Shown here piece by piece: positions 42,221-51,185 of a stretch of 64,000 nucleotides of DNA. The DNA lies in assembly GCA_964523575.1 (NCBI GenBank), contig CAZGAV010000008.1, positions 8,626 through 72,625 on the forward strand, written 5' to 3'. How positions within the stretch are numbered: the first letter of the stretch is position 1; each line of letters opens with the position of its first letter. The translations under genes and the position numbers were made by a program. Under the pieces are notes generated by a model. It had not been told where the DNA came from. It searched no databases and saw only the letters and a list, made by a program, of their open reading frames with translations. Origin of the DNA: DAOUTW01 sp964523575 (lineage in GTDB: Bacteria > Zixibacteria > MSB-5A5 > GN15 > JAAZOE01).

Positions 42221-45200
42221 TTACCGATTAAAAAGGGCTCCGCGCAGGCCTGATTCCGATTTTTCGAATTTAATATCGGGTATGCTGATGACATTGATTT
42301 TAAAATAATACCCCTGCCGGGAGCCGGTCGGGATCCAATAAAAATGAGCCTCCCAGCAATGCATCTTGCGATACAGATCGACGATTTTATCAATCGACTG
42401 GTGGCGGATAAAATCGTATTTCTGAGAGTATTTCATGCTCCAGCTTTTGGTCAGGTTCATGTTAAACGTGTACTGCACCCAATGGGTCCGGCTGGTGGTG
42501 ACCCCGAATGATTTCAGCTCCGAGTAATAATAAGAAAGGTTCAGGTTCCAGTTGGTTCCCTCGCCTCCCGCGCCGCCGGTTCCCAGATCGCTGGGCCCCG
42601 CCCCTTGCGTCAACATGCTCAACGTATCGAAAACATTATCGGGATTCAACGCCTCCCGGACATAATCGTCGGCTACCGAGCCCCGGGCCTGGAAGGAACC
42701 CGATACCGAAAACGAATTCAGGCTGGGCGAAAAGAAATGCAGGTTATTGTCGCGGTCATAAAGGTCATGGCTGAGGTTGCCCCGGACATTAATATTGTTG
42801 AGAAGCGTCGAAGACAGCGAGGTTGACAGGTTGGAAAACTTGCGTTCGGTCGCCTCAAAATTATAACTCAGGCTGGAACTAACCTGCAGAAGGTCTATCT
42901 TTTTTTCCGTTTCCCCCTTCTTGACTTTGGCCTGAAATAAATTCTGAAGGCCGAAGGACACCCGCTTCTGGGCGCCGCCGCCGCCGCCCCGCCCCGTATA
43001 ATTGCGAACCAGATTATTCTTGGTGATAGCGGGACTCCATCCGAAACTGACCGACGGCGACATGACATGCCGCAGGGCCATCAGGCCCATAAGATTTACC
43101 GGAAAGGTACCGTAGAGATTGGTGTTCGACGATACCCCGGCCGAAATTGATCCCCGGCGATAAGGCTGGTCGGCGGGAATCCCGGCCGCCTCGGCTTGAT
43201 CCGATTTCAGAATATAATACCAGGTCTCCCCCAGGGAAACGCTGGGTGAGACGCTGACATACTTGAGAATTCTCTGCGCCGCCGTCACCGACATGCTATG
43301 ATCGACATAGCCGTAATCCTTCCAGGTCCGGCTGTCATAGACGATGATGGTCGAGTCAGCCAGAGTATCGGCGGTCGTTTTGCGCCCCTGGCTATCCAAG
43401 AAACCGAAATTGTTCCGGTAGCCGACATAAAAATTTTGATACCATTTCTGAACCGTCTTACCGTCCACTTCGGTGCCGCTTCCGAACGGATGAAACGACG
43501 GCATCGTAAAACTCCCCGTCGGAACACTGCTGTTGCGCGTGTTGGCGTCGAGATTATTGGTATGGCTGAACGAAAGCGACAGGGACGAACCGCCGAAACG
43601 CTTATTGAAATTGGCCTTGGAAATGATATTCCGGTTGCGCCGTTCTTCGGGATCGGTCAGAAAATCGGTATTGTAATTCTTGTCCGAAACAAATTCCCCG
43701 GAAGCCTTGAAATCAATCTCATACGGCAGGGTCTGGGCATGATTGCCATAGATGCGCCAGCGGTCGCGGCGGTATTCGCTGTAGGCGTACTCCTTGCGGT
43801 CGCGGGAATAGGACGCATAGAGATTACCGGCAAAGTCATAACGCTTGTTGTAGCGGAAAATATTGTTAATAGTGATGCCGGTGTTTTCCTGAAAATCAAG
43901 CGAGGACTGAATATCCCAGTAATCGGACGCCGCCCAATAATATCCCAGGTTGCCGATAAAGCGATTTCCTTTCTCGAAATTACCCAGTTTGATCGGCAGA
44001 ATGCCCGAATGCCGGCCGCGCTTAAGCGGGAAGATATAATATGGAATCGTCAGAATCGGAATCGTCTCGATATATAACGTCACCGGCCGGGCGATCACCC
44101 GGTCGTTTTGAATCAGTTTCATCCGTTTCGAACTGAAATGAAAATGCGGTTCCTCCAGGTCACAGGAGGTTAAAAGACCGTTCTCGACATAAAATACTTT
44201 CTCATTTTCCTTGAACAGGTCATGCCCACGATAATAAGAGCTCTCAAACTGGGTCGTGGCGCCTTCGATCTTTCCCTTTTTGGTATCGACATTGAACACC
44301 AGCTTGGACCCGAATATCTCCTCGGAACCGTCCTTAAGAGCCAACGGCGTGATATTCACATTGGTATCGACCGTATCGACTCGCGCCTGCGCCAGTACCA
44401 CTCGGCCCGGCACGTCATAATCGACCTTGTCGGCCGTCAACGATACCTGCCCCTGTCGCACTGCGGCGTTGCCGGTGATTCGAATCATACGATTGGATGC
44501 GAAAAATTCCAGATAATCGCCTCGATAATGAATTGTGTCCTCTGCCGGACCGGCCGGCGCCAGCGAATCCGCCGTTAGGCTCGAATCGGTCAGCGCTATC
44601 AGCGAACTGTCTTCGGGCGCCGTCTCGGTCAATTCCGTCTTTATGGAATCCGTCAAAACGGTATCGGCCGGTGCCGCCGGTGGGGGCTCTTTTGAGATTG
44701 ATTTCGCTTCGTCTTTTTGGGTTATATATTCCCCCTCGGCGCCGCCCTTAATCTCCACTTTATTAATGCGCCGATCCCGGACATAGATGAAAATACTGTC
44801 TCCCGATACGAGATTTTTCCCGGCTCCGGTGGTATCCTCCATCGACGGGTAATATTCGGAACGAGCCGCTCCCATGGCCGCAATTTTCCGAATTTGATCG
44901 TCCTTAAAGTAAAACTTTATATTGTCTCCGGATAATTTGGAATTGCCGGAATACTCACCCGTGGTCGAATCGGCCGCTTCGACAAAATCCGCCTGGGCAT
45001 CTTCATAGACGTCGATTTCATTGACGGTGCCGCCGGCAAACTGGATTTTCATCAACGTCCCGGTTATATCGGATGAATCCTGGACGGCATGCGGCTCGTC
45101 TTTCAGGGTCAGCATGTTCTCCGACTGCGAAAATTCGGCGCAACCGCAGGTAGCTCGCGTATTTTGCTGGGTAATGACGACATTCCCCTCGGCTTCGGCG

Positions 45201-45724
45201 TTCCGCCCCTCGGTATAAAAAGTCAGGTGATCGGCCACGATCGCCACCATCCGGGCCGAATCGGGGTAATTGAGATAAAGGTGCGGTTCCCCCTCCAGAT
45301 ATACCACCCCGGCTTTGCGGTTATATTCCGCCGACTGCGACTCGGTTTTGATCGAATCAAGATACTGAATCATGGTCACGTTTTTGCGGGCCATGAAGAC
45401 CGAATCCTGGTTATAATAACTCAATTGTTCGGCCCAGATATGCTGGGCCGAATCGAAAGCGTCAACCCGCCCGAAGAAATGAATGACGTTCTTGTCCCTC
45501 AGCCAGATCATGGAATCCGATGAGATATAGGTGGCCCCCATCCGCAGACGGATATTTCCATAACCGTACCAGACACTGCCGCTGTCGGTCATTTTGCGAT
45601 TCAGTTGATCGAAATTTTCCAGCACCAGGGAGCGCTTTTCCTCGGCCGCCCCGACCAGGCTGGATAACATCAGGAAAATGAGAACGATTGCCGTGGTTAA
45701 TGATATTTTGCGTTCTCTGGCCAT
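42221..45724 (-). CDS. lptD: LPS-assembly protein LptD, large form
   Basis: 1167 residues. A signal peptide (1-26, ending VGAAEE) leads into an N-terminal OstA/LptA-like beta-jellyroll of ~300 residues (AEGNVVITQQNTRATCGCAEF, KSTLSGDNIKFYF-like strands). A Pro/Ala/Ser/Thr/Asp-rich linker follows (~335-395, PPPAAPADTV). A second OstA-like segment (ITGNAAVRQGQVSLTADKVDY) then leads into a ~600-residue C-terminal barrel starting with the LptD hallmark TIPILTIPYYIFPLKRGRHSGILPIKLG. LptD inserts lipopolysaccharide in the outer leaflet. The E. coli homologue is about 784 residues, so this version is long. It lies immediately after the AlaX-like gene with no gap. Confidence 0.88.
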   Translation of the reverse strand: MARERKISLTTAIVLIFLMLSSLVGAAEEKRSLVLENFDQLNRKMTDSGSVWYGYGNIRLRMGATYISSDSMIWLRDKNVIHFFGRVDAFDSAQHIWAEQLSYYNQDSVFMARKNVTMIQYLDSIKTESQSAEYNRKAGVVYLEGEPHLYLNYPDSARMVAIVADHLTFYTEGRNAEAEGNVVITQQNTRATCGCAEFSQSENMLTLKDEPHAVQDSSDITGTLMKIQFAGGTVNEIDVYEDAQADFVEAADSTTGEYSGNSKLSGDNIKFYFKDDQIRKIAAMGAARSEYYPSMEDTTGAGKNLVSGDSIFIYVRDRRINKVEIKGGAEGEYITQKDEAKSISKEPPPAAPADTVLTDSIKTELTETAPEDSSLIALTDSSLTADSLAPAGPAEDTIHYRGDYLEFFASNRMIRITGNAAVRQGQVSLTADKVDYDVPGRVVLAQARVDTVDTNVNITPLALKDGSEEIFGSKLVFNVDTKKGKIEGATTQFESSYYRGHDLFKENEKVFYVENGLLTSCDLEEPHFHFSSKRMKLIQNDRVIARPVTLYIETIPILTIPYYIFPLKRGRHSGILPIKLGNFEKGNRFIGNLGYYWAASDYWDIQSSLDFQENTGITINNIFRYNKRYDFAGNLYASYSRDRKEYAYSEYRRDRWRIYGNHAQTLPYEIDFKASGEFVSDKNYNTDFLTDPEERRNRNIISKANFNKRFGGSSLSLSFSHTNNLDANTRNSSVPTGSFTMPSFHPFGSGTEVDGKTVQKWYQNFYVGYRNNFGFLDSQGRKTTADTLADSTIIVYDSRTWKDYGYVDHSMSVTAAQRILKYVSVSPSVSLGETWYYILKSDQAEAAGIPADQPYRRGSISAGVSSNTNLYGTFPVNLMGLMALRHVMSPSVSFGWSPAITKNNLVRNYTGRGGGGGAQKRVSFGLQNLFQAKVKKGETEKKIDLLQVSSSLSYNFEATERKFSNLSTSLSSTLLNNINVRGNLSHDLYDRDNNLHFFSPSLNSFSVSGSFQARGSVADDYVREALNPDNVFDTLSMLTQGAGPSDLGTGGAGGEGTNWNLNLSYYYSELKSFGVTTSRTHWVQYTFNMNLTKSWSMKYSQKYDFIRHQSIDKIVDLYRKMHCWEAHFYWIPTGSRQGYYFKINVISIPDIKFEKSESGLRGALFNR

Positions 45725-46918
45725 TTATTGTATATCGAGAATCTTACCCGGAGCGGCAATTAAAACTTTGATATCCTCCGTCTTAAATCCGCCGCCCTGG
45801 GCCATTTGCGGCGATCCGCCGCCTCGCCCGCCGAAATGATCGGCCGCTTTTTTGAGTAATTCGGCGGCCGAATGAGGCAAATCCTTGGATACGGCAATAA
45901 TCAATTTGTCGTCCGATCCGATTACGGCCACCGCCTTATACGTATTAATTATACCCAGAGCCGCTTGCCGGGCCTCCTTAAAATCTTCACCCGAGAAATC
46001 TATGGCAATTATTTTTGTCCCGGCGATATCGACGGCTTTCTCATACCATTGAGCCATATGAGTCGGTAATAATTGCCGTCGGAGCTCGGCGCTTTTCTTG
46101 CGAAGTTGAGCGTTCTCTTCCATGAGATTTTCGACTGCCGCCAGCGATTCCCGCCCGTGGCGCGTAAAGATATTTGATATCTTTTCAATCTGTTCAAAAC
46201 GCCAGTCATAATCATCGACCGCCTTCAAACCGGTCAGGAAATGCAATCGCAGACTGTCGCGGATTCTCTCCCGCCCTGTGATCTTGATTATCCCGACCGA
46301 TCCCGTCGCCCCACAATGCGTCCCGCCGCAGGCCGACCAATCGAAATCCTTGATGATGATAATGCGATAATCGGCTTCCTCACGGTCCGGGATTTTCCTT
46401 AGGGGAATCTCCTTAAGGCGATCGTGAGGCACGAATTCGATAGTCACCGGACGATTCTGAAAAATAATCTCATTGGCCAGCGTTTCCGCCTGCCGGAGAT
46501 CGTCGTCGCCGAGGTTACTCCGGTTGACATCGATTGTCGAATCCTCTTCGCCCAAATGGGCGCTGACCGTCTCGGCGCCGCAGGTTTCGATCAGGCTCCG
46601 CGAAAGGATATGCTGTCCGGTATGCTTCTGCATATTATCTCGGCGCCGTTCATAGTCTATTTTACCCGAAACCCGGTCGCCCACGGTGAAATCCGGCTTC
46701 TGGTCCAGCCGATGATATACCTCGCCACCCTCTTCCATGACCTCGATCACCGTCGTCCCCGAAAGATTCCCGGTGTCGAATAATTGCCCGCCGGAAGTGG
46801 GATAAAAGGCGGTCTGGTCCAACCTCACCCGAAAATGATCCTCGACCCGGTCGATCCCGGTCACTTTGGCCTTAAAGGTCAGAATCGAGGAATCATGGTA
46901 GTATAATCGTTCCGTCAT
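45725..46918 (-). CDS. Alanyl-tRNA editing protein, AlaX type with DHHA1 domain
   Basis: 397 residues. The N-terminal part matches the C-terminal non-catalytic region of alanyl-tRNA synthetase (LDQTAFYPTSGGQLFDTG). The zinc editing site is visible as the HxxxH in HTGQHILS and as CGGTHC. A DHHA1-type C-terminus follows (GGRGGGSPQMAQGGG). It hydrolyses Ser- or Gly-tRNA-Ala in trans. No catalytic aminoacylation domain is present, so it is not AlaRS itself. It sits between the FAH hydrolase and lptD; the link to LPS assembly is probably only genomic. Confidence 0.92.
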   Translation of the reverse strand: MTERLYYHDSSILTFKAKVTGIDRVEDHFRVRLDQTAFYPTSGGQLFDTGNLSGTTVIEVMEEGGEVYHRLDQKPDFTVGDRVSGKIDYERRRDNMQKHTGQHILSRSLIETCGAETVSAHLGEEDSTIDVNRSNLGDDDLRQAETLANEIIFQNRPVTIEFVPHDRLKEIPLRKIPDREEADYRIIIIKDFDWSACGGTHCGATGSVGIIKITGRERIRDSLRLHFLTGLKAVDDYDWRFEQIEKISNIFTRHGRESLAAVENLMEENAQLRKKSAELRRQLLPTHMAQWYEKAVDIAGTKIIAIDFSGEDFKEARQAALGIINTYKAVAVIGSDDKLIIAVSKDLPHSAAELLKKAADHFGGRGGGSPQMAQGGGFKTEDIKVLIAAPGKILDIQ

Positions 46919-46949
46919 GCCAGCCTCTTCCCGGTATGCGCCGTTCGCA

Positions 46950-47711
46950 TTACACGATAGTGTTGATCAACGATCCGATATTTTCGATCCGCACCTCAAT
47001 CTTATCGCCTTTCTGCATCGGATCGATACCCTGCGGCGTTCCGGTCGAGATAACGTCGCCCGGCATCAGGGTCATCACCTCGGAGATGAACTGAATCAGG
47101 TACGGTACCGAAAAAATCATATCCGAGGTGCGGCCGTATTGCTTCCTTTCGCCGTTCAAATACGCCTCCACGGCGATATCGGAGACATCGACGCCGCGCA
47201 CGATATGCGGCCCCACCGGGCAGAAAGTATCGAATCCCTTCCCCCGTGTCCACTGCCCGTCGGCTTTTTGGATTTTCCGGGCCGTGACATCATTCAGGCA
47301 GGTGTAGCCGAAAATATATTGATCGGCCTCAGCCTCACGAATCTTCCGGCCTTCGCGCCCGATGACGACGGCCAGTTCGGCCTCATAATCGACCCGGTCG
47401 CAATTATCGGGATAGACGATTTCGCCGCCCGGCTCCAGAAGCGAACTCGGCGGTTTCATGAACAACACCGGATTGGCCGGCGCTTCGGTTGCCGATTGCG
47501 AATGCTGGACATGCATATGATAATTCAGTCCGACACAAATTATCTTGGTAGGTCGAACCGGGCACAACAGCTTTACGGCTTTAAATTCAACGCTTTCGCC
47601 GGTCGGTTCGCCCGCGAGCCAGCCGGGGCCGTCCAGATACCGGATCATATCGCCATCAACCTGACCATAATAACGATCCCCGGCGACTTCAAATCTTACG
47701 AACTTCTCCAC
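46950..47711 (-). CDS. Fumarylacetoacetate hydrolase-family protein
   Basis: 253 residues from a GTG start at 47711, with an AAGGA Shine-Dalgarno seven bases upstream. An upstream ATG extension to 47876 gives an atypical N-terminus overlapping the MATE gene. The FAH-fold core shows IICVGLNYHMHVQHS, the metal glutamates in DYEAELAVVIG, FGYTCLNDVTAR, and SVPYLIQFISEVMTLMPGDVISTGTPQG. The family includes acylpyruvases and decarboxylases that use Mg to cleave C-C bonds; the exact substrate is unknown. It is downstream of MATE by 29 nt. Confidence 0.9.
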   Translation of the reverse strand: MEKFVRFEVAGDRYYGQVDGDMIRYLDGPGWLAGEPTGESVEFKAVKLLCPVRPTKIICVGLNYHMHVQHSQSATEAPANPVLFMKPPSSLLEPGGEIVYPDNCDRVDYEAELAVVIGREGRKIREAEADQYIFGYTCLNDVTARKIQKADGQWTRGKGFDTFCPVGPHIVRGVDVSDIAVEAYLNGERKQYGRTSDMIFSVPYLIQFISEVMTLMPGDVISTGTPQGIDPMQKGDKIEVRIENIGSLINTIV

Positions 47712-47740
47712 TACCGAATCCTTTCTATCGTCAAAGTTCC

Positions 47741-49105
47741 TCAGCCGGTCTCTATCAGACCCGTCTTTTTCCATCGACCCAGCCAGAACCAATAGGCGAT
47801 CACCACCGCCTTGACCCAGACCGTAATCGTCAGCGCCCACCAGACGCCGTTTATTCCCCAGTCCAGAGTATAACACAAATAATAGGCCAAAGGCAACCGG
47901 GCAATCGACCCCGGAATCGAAACCGCCATCGGCGGGATTGTGTTACCCGCGCCGCTGAAGGCGCCCTCGAGAATAATCTCCACGGCCATGAACATCTGGC
48001 ACAAGGCAATAATGCGAAGATAATTAACCGCGACCTCCACCACGGCCTCGTCGGGAATAAAGACCAAAGATAACTGCCGCGGTATGACCAGAAAGAGGAC
48101 GGCTATAAAGGTATTGATCGACACCCCGATCCCAATCGAGGTCCAGGCCGAACGAGCCGCCCGGGCCACCTTGCCCGCCCCCAGGTTTTGCCCCACCAGA
48201 GTTGACGCCGCCATCGAAATCCCGAAACTCGATAAATATGATAGCGACTCCATCCGATGCCCGATCATCAAAGCCGCAATCGCCACCGTCCCGAAATCGG
48301 AGACAATGCGGTTGATGAAAATATATACCAATGAAAAAACCACTCCGGCGATAGCCGGAGGGAAACCGATCCGGATAATAGTGAAAGCCAGTCGAAATTC
48401 CAATTTCTCAAACAGACGAAAATGAAGCGGGTAACCGAGACGACCCCGCAAAATCATAATCACATAAACGAGGGTGCCGCAGGCGGCGGCGATCACGGTC
48501 GCAATCGAGGCCCCGGCGGTGCCCCAGCGGGGAAACGGCCCCCAGCCGAAAATCAATAGCGGATCAAGGAAGATATTTATCACCACCGCCACTGACGAAC
48601 CGATTAACTGCGCCTTGGCGTCGCCGGCGGCTCGGAATATCGCCGAGAAAGTCTCGTTGACGACAAAGAATATCGTCCCCAGAAAAAAGATTCTTAAATA
48701 TGCCACACCGAGAATCGTTACCATCGCCTCGGTATTCATCAGCCGAAAAACGGGAACGCTAATGCCCAGACCGATGAGGCTGAAGGCGACGCCGATCCAG
48801 ATCGAAAACAGCAGACTTTGCCGCGCCGTGCGGCTGACCTCGCCGGTAACGCGCGCTCCCACGGCCCGGGAAATAATAGCCAGGACGCCGATCGGCATAA
48901 TTGTCAGGAGGGAGAAGAAAGTCCAGATCGGGAACATGCTCGAGGTCACCGCCGCCATTTCCACCGCCCCCAGCCGTCCCACCCAGATGGCATCGGTGAT
49001 CGACAAAAACGTCGAGAACAACATCGACGTCACCGCCGGCCAGCCCAGCTCCCACACCCCTTTCAGGATGGAGCCTTCCGTATATATCCGCTCGTCCGTT
49101 TTCAT
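47741..49105 (-). CDS. MATE family efflux transporter
   Basis: 454 residues from the ATG at 49105. An upstream GTG would put the start inside the terminator hairpin and give a poor N-terminus. About twelve transmembrane segments fit MATE: ELGWPAVTSMLFSTFLSITDAIWVGRLG at the start, the FSAIFRAAGDAKAQL half-repeat motif, and ASTLVGQNLGAGKVARAARSAW in the second half. It exports drugs or toxic compounds using a Na+ or H+ gradient. The start codon lies only two bases past the U-run of a perfect terminator and has little Shine-Dalgarno (CCCTTTTTTGT), so expression may depend on terminator readthrough or an unseen promoter. Confidence 0.88.
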   Translation of the reverse strand: MKTDERIYTEGSILKGVWELGWPAVTSMLFSTFLSITDAIWVGRLGAVEMAAVTSSMFPIWTFFSLLTIMPIGVLAIISRAVGARVTGEVSRTARQSLLFSIWIGVAFSLIGLGISVPVFRLMNTEAMVTILGVAYLRIFFLGTIFFVVNETFSAIFRAAGDAKAQLIGSSVAVVINIFLDPLLIFGWGPFPRWGTAGASIATVIAAACGTLVYVIMILRGRLGYPLHFRLFEKLEFRLAFTIIRIGFPPAIAGVVFSLVYIFINRIVSDFGTVAIAALMIGHRMESLSYLSSFGISMAASTLVGQNLGAGKVARAARSAWTSIGIGVSINTFIAVLFLVIPRQLSLVFIPDEAVVEVAVNYLRIIALCQMFMAVEIILEGAFSGAGNTIPPMAVSIPGSIARLPLAYYLCYTLDWGINGVWWALTITVWVKAVVIAYWFWLGRWKKTGLIETG

Positions 49106-49107
49106 AC

Positions 49108-49136
49108 AAAAAAGGGAGGGCCAACTAAGCCCTCCC
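49108..49136 (-). terminator. Perfect rho-independent terminator upstream of MATE
   Basis: On the minus strand, stem GGGAGGGC / GCCCTCCC (8 perfect pairs, 7-nt loop) followed by six U. It lies ~25 bases past the stop of the M2-like gene and directly abuts the MATE start at 49105. Confidence 0.95.
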
Positions 49137-49162
49137 GGTGGAATATACACTTTTATGAAGGG

Positions 49163-50749
49163 CTAATTACAGGGAAAATCGAAGTAATATTGCCCCTTCA
49201 GCTTATCGCCGGTGCCCCGCTTAAGGAGCGTCTGCCAGTTGTCGCGGGCCCCGAAACGGAAAAAATTCTGAACCAGAAATTCACGGGTGTGCTGATCGTC
49301 CACGACCGCGCCGTATTTGCCCATAAGATAGCAATAGGTCTGGGCCGCGATGCATTCGCCTATCAGCCGATTCTGAATCGTGACCGGCGCTACTATAGAT
49401 TCCGGCGACGCCGCCCAAACGGGATAATCGCCGCCGAGAGGAAACATCATATATTTTTCGAAAAGATCGGCGTAGATTTTCTGCATGTCGGCGAAGGGGT
49501 CGGCATACAATTTCTGCTCGAAGGCAATCGCCAGCAACAGCTTCCTCAGGTTATACAGGCGCTTGAAACTCTGTTGCCCCAGCAATTCCAGCACCAGCGG
49601 CTCCGGCATCCCGGCATACTTGCGTTGCCACATCTCGGTTTCGATTAATCCCGAAAAAATCAGCCCCATCCCCTGATCGAAACAGGGCGCTGGTGGCCCG
49701 GCCAGCAAATAATCCTGAATATCCACCCGGGCGGCATACAATGCTCGTCCGGTCTGGTCGAACAGACGCCGCAAAGATTCAATGCCGTCAACGACATGAG
49801 TCGGGATACGAATATCATCGGGGACATGTACGGCCAGAACCGGATCGCCCTTACCGTCCGCCTCCGCGACCATCGGCTCATAATAAATCGGCCAGGCCTG
49901 AAGTTTGAATCCGATCCCCATCAAAGTCGATTTCAGCAGATTCCGCTGTCGGTCGGCGCCATAATAAGCGGCCGCCTCGGTCGCCGTCCGATGAAATGCG
50001 AAACCGATGTCCCAGATCCGGAGGTCATTGAGCTTCATCGCTTCCCGGACCGAATCGAGCGCCTGCCGGTATGGCGCCGCCGAAAGCCGATCCAGTTCAC
50101 CCATGAGATTGACAAAATCCGCCTTGTCGATTCCCCCGGCCGTCAGCATCAGATCATAATATGAATTGTAGCCCAGAAGCGACACGGCATGATTGCGCAC
50201 CCGGGCCAGGGCTGTCAGCCCGTCGCCCAGTTCCCGCCCGGAGGCGGCATAAGCCTCGAACAGAGCCTGCCGCTGGCTTTGGTCCTTCGTGGATGTCATC
50301 AATTTCAAAATGTCATCCGGCGCATACGGCTGTCCCTGATAAATCGGCCTGAAATCGCCATAATATCCGGCCAGTGAATCGGCCATCCACGCAATCTTCG
50401 GCTGGGCATCAATGGCGGCCCGCAAACATCGCCGATAGATCAATTCCAGCCTTCGAGCATAAGTTTCATCATTGACTATCGCCCGGTATTTCTCGATAAT
50501 CGCCAATTGCTGGGGATCCGCAAAGAGCGCCCTTTGAAGATCGCGATAATATCCCAGCGAATCGGCCCGGCCCTGAGTATCATAGGTCCATTCCTGGGCC
50601 GACTCCTGCCGGTCGATATACTCCGCCTTTTTCTCGATCTCATCGACGAAGCCGACAATTTCATCCTGCGAAATCTGCCGCGTACTGCACGACAGCATTC
50701 CTCCCAGCAGGCACGCCAGAACTATTCCCAAAACGGCCAGATTTTTCAT
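49163..50749 (-). CDS. M2 (angiotensin-converting-enzyme-like) pseudo-peptidase lipoprotein
   Basis: 528 residues. A signal peptide with Cys21 (GMLSCSTR) suggests a lipoprotein. The fold-wide pattern resembles peptidase M2. However, the zinc site HEMGH is replaced by DQTGR (residues 331-335), and the third ligand, the Glu of ACE's GFHEAIG, aligns with Gln359 in CFDQGMG. The 24-residue spacing between the two sites is exactly that of ACE. All three zinc ligands are therefore lost, so zinc peptidase activity is not expected. The rest reads as intact, with no stop or frameshift. It is separated from aroQ by 7 nt and ends at a strong terminator. A binding or scaffolding role is inference; a peptidase M3 relative is the alternative. 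Confidence 0.7.
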   Translation of the reverse strand: MKNLAVLGIVLACLLGGMLSCSTRQISQDEIVGFVDEIEKKAEYIDRQESAQEWTYDTQGRADSLGYYRDLQRALFADPQQLAIIEKYRAIVNDETYARRLELIYRRCLRAAIDAQPKIAWMADSLAGYYGDFRPIYQGQPYAPDDILKLMTSTKDQSQRQALFEAYAASGRELGDGLTALARVRNHAVSLLGYNSYYDLMLTAGGIDKADFVNLMGELDRLSAAPYRQALDSVREAMKLNDLRIWDIGFAFHRTATEAAAYYGADRQRNLLKSTLMGIGFKLQAWPIYYEPMVAEADGKGDPVLAVHVPDDIRIPTHVVDGIESLRRLFDQTGRALYAARVDIQDYLLAGPPAPCFDQGMGLIFSGLIETEMWQRKYAGMPEPLVLELLGQQSFKRLYNLRKLLLAIAFEQKLYADPFADMQKIYADLFEKYMMFPLGGDYPVWAASPESIVAPVTIQNRLIGECIAAQTYCYLMGKYGAVVDDQHTREFLVQNFFRFGARDNWQTLLKRGTGDKLKGQYYFDFPCN

Positions 50750-50756
50750 TACGCCC

Positions 50757-51185
50757 TCACTCGTCCTTAAAATACTCCAGCGCCCTGAGATAGCCTTCGA
50801 CCCCCAGGCCGCTGATCAAGCCGGAGCAGACTTCCCCCAGCACCGACCGCTTCCGCCATTCTTCCCGCTTCTGGATATTGGACAGATGCACCTCGATAAT
50901 CGGAATATCGATGCCGGCCAGGCAGTCGCGCAGGGAATACCCGTAATGCGTCAGGGCTCCGGGATTGATGATCATTCCGGCGGCATTCTTATATTCCGCT
51001 TGAATAAAATCGATAATCCCCCCCTCATGATTGCTCTGGTACACCTTGATCATGATATCCAACTGCACCGCCCGTTCCACCACCATCGATTCGATCTCCG
51101 GCAGTGACGTCCGTCCGTAGATCTCAGGTTCTCGTGTTCCCAGCATATTCAGGTTGGGACCATTGATCAGAAGAATTGTCTTCAT
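50757..51185 (-). CDS. aroQ: 3-dehydroquinate dehydratase, type II
   Basis: 142 residues, the usual type II length. NGPNLNMLGTREPEIYG carries the catalytic Arg and Tyr, INPGALTHYGYSLRD the NPG-x4-H loop, and EVHLSN the catalytic His. Dehydrates 3-dehydroquinate to 3-dehydroshikimate. It overlaps the aroB stop by 4 nt, as the last biosynthetic gene of the aro operon. Confidence 0.97.
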   Translation of the reverse strand: MKTILLINGPNLNMLGTREPEIYGRTSLPEIESMVVERAVQLDIMIKVYQSNHEGGIIDFIQAEYKNAAGMIINPGALTHYGYSLRDCLAGIDIPIIEVHLSNIQKREEWRKRSVLGEVCSGLISGLGVEGYLRALEYFKDE

